Of a stretch of DNA of 64,000 nucleotides, positions 63,744 through 64,000 are shown piece by piece. The number at the start of each line of letters is the position of its first letter. Position 1 is the first letter of the stretch. The notes beneath the pieces are model-generated. The model was given only the letters and a program-made list of their open reading frames with translations, made no database searches and was not told where the DNA came from. The translations under genes were made by a program, and so were the position numbers. The stretch covers positions 211,405-275,404 of the forward strand of contig QALN01000003.1 in assembly GCA_003150615.1 (NCBI GenBank), read 5' to 3'. The stretch comes from Flavobacteriales bacterium (lineage in GTDB: Bacteria > Bacteroidota > Bacteroidia > Flavobacteriales > UBA1820).

Positions 63744-64000
63744 CTACTGTCCCGTAAAAGTGGATAAATAGTTCTTTGAAATTATTGAAATATAGTCACT
63801 TACATGGTTTTTTGAAATGAAACGGACTTGATTTTGCAACTTTGCAGTCTAATATAAATAGCTGCTATGTTCCAAGACAAATACGTATTCTCTCAACTAA
63901 CCGCTTTTCTGAACAGAACTCAGTTCAACAATTATGTTCGCAAGTATGATGGCAACCGATATGTGAAACATTTCACTTGCTGGAATCAGATGCTTGCGAT
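63744..64000 (+). mobile_element. Left end of an IS4-type (DUF4372) insertion sequence, cut by window edge
   Basis: The sequence around 63744-63770 (CTACTGTCCCGTAAAAGTGGATAAATAG) looks like an IS terminal inverted repeat, but the right end is outside so this is not checked. The transposase gene begins at 63867. Base composition drops in G+C here relative to the GSCFA gene. Confidence 0.5.
63867..64000 (+). CDS. Transposase of the DUF4372/IS4 type, N-terminal fragment
   Basis: The 44 visible residues open MFQDKYVFSQLTAFL and have VKHFTCWNQMLAM, the typical DUF4372 N-terminal domain of Bacteroidota IS4-family transposases. The catalytic DDE part lies past the window edge. The frame is open to the end. 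Confidence 0.85.
   Translation, partial: MFQDKYVFSQLTAFLNRTQFNNYVRKYDGNRYVKHFTCWNQMLA

Overview
The window is a chromosomal segment of a Bacteroidota genome, most likely order Bacteroidales. The evidence is the lack of strong Shine-Dalgarno sequences, recurrent TAnnTTTG promoter elements, many lipoproteins, a split transketolase, a full Na+-translocating NADH:quinone reductase operon (nqrABCDEF), an S46 dipeptidyl-peptidase, GSCFA and DUF4252 proteins, and a DUF4372/IS4-type transposase start. G+C looks close to 50%. AUA is a heavily used isoleucine codon in ordinary genes. I cannot fix the genus; Rikenellaceae or a relative is a guess.

Layout. 1-10 kb: the 3' part of a DUF5074-like protein, an OB-fold-like lipoprotein, a PepSY-type membrane protein, then a minus-strand block (class C beta-lactamase-like hydrolase, folD, ffh, split transketolase, nucleoside/H+ symporter-like MFS protein). 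10-15.4 kb: a polysaccharide-deacetylase-like lipoprotein, two tandem paralogous lipoproteins, cysQ, deoC, a candidate small RNA and a flippase-like membrane protein. 15.6-24.2 kb: a plus-strand run of an LpxL-type acyltransferase, two GT2 glycosyltransferases, an RluA-type pseudouridine synthase, L-serine dehydratase, murB, a 47-residue Cys-rich membrane peptide, an ECF sigma factor and lipA. 24.2-32.6 kb: a glycogen-debranching-type GH13 enzyme and nqrABCDEF. 32.6-34.7 kb: a minus-strand ECF sigma / anti-sigma-like / DUF4252-like cassette. 35-41 kb: uvrA, a catalytically degenerate serine-recombinase relative, gapA and pfkA. 41-48 kb: acyl-CoA reductase, Nudix, pyrE, SRPBCC, ArsC-like, YeiH-family exporter and S46 peptidase. 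48.4-50.6 kb: a coiled-coil membrane protein, then a small two-gene unit that I read as a colicin-M-like effector with a membrane-anchored partner. 50.7-64 kb: aminopeptidase P, NhaC-type antiporter, rhomboid protease, Ohr, two identical tRNA-Val genes, Dph6-like ATPase, manA, a PyrR-like phosphoribosyltransferase, a lipoprotein, TRIC channel, M42 peptidase, MBL hydrolase, GSCFA protein and the left end of an insertion sequence.

Most genes are core metabolism: glycolysis (gapA, pfkA, manA), pentose phosphates (transketolase, deoC), envelope and lipid synthesis, translation (ffh, tRNA-Val) and sodium energetics (Nqr makes the sodium gradient that an NhaC-type carrier could use). The most unusual material is the putative lipid-II-degrading effector/immunity pair at 49399-50562, the dead recombinase with a distant 13-bp inverted repeat upstream, the candidate small RNA at about 14150-14240 on the minus strand, and a set of very long perfect palindromes where convergent genes meet.
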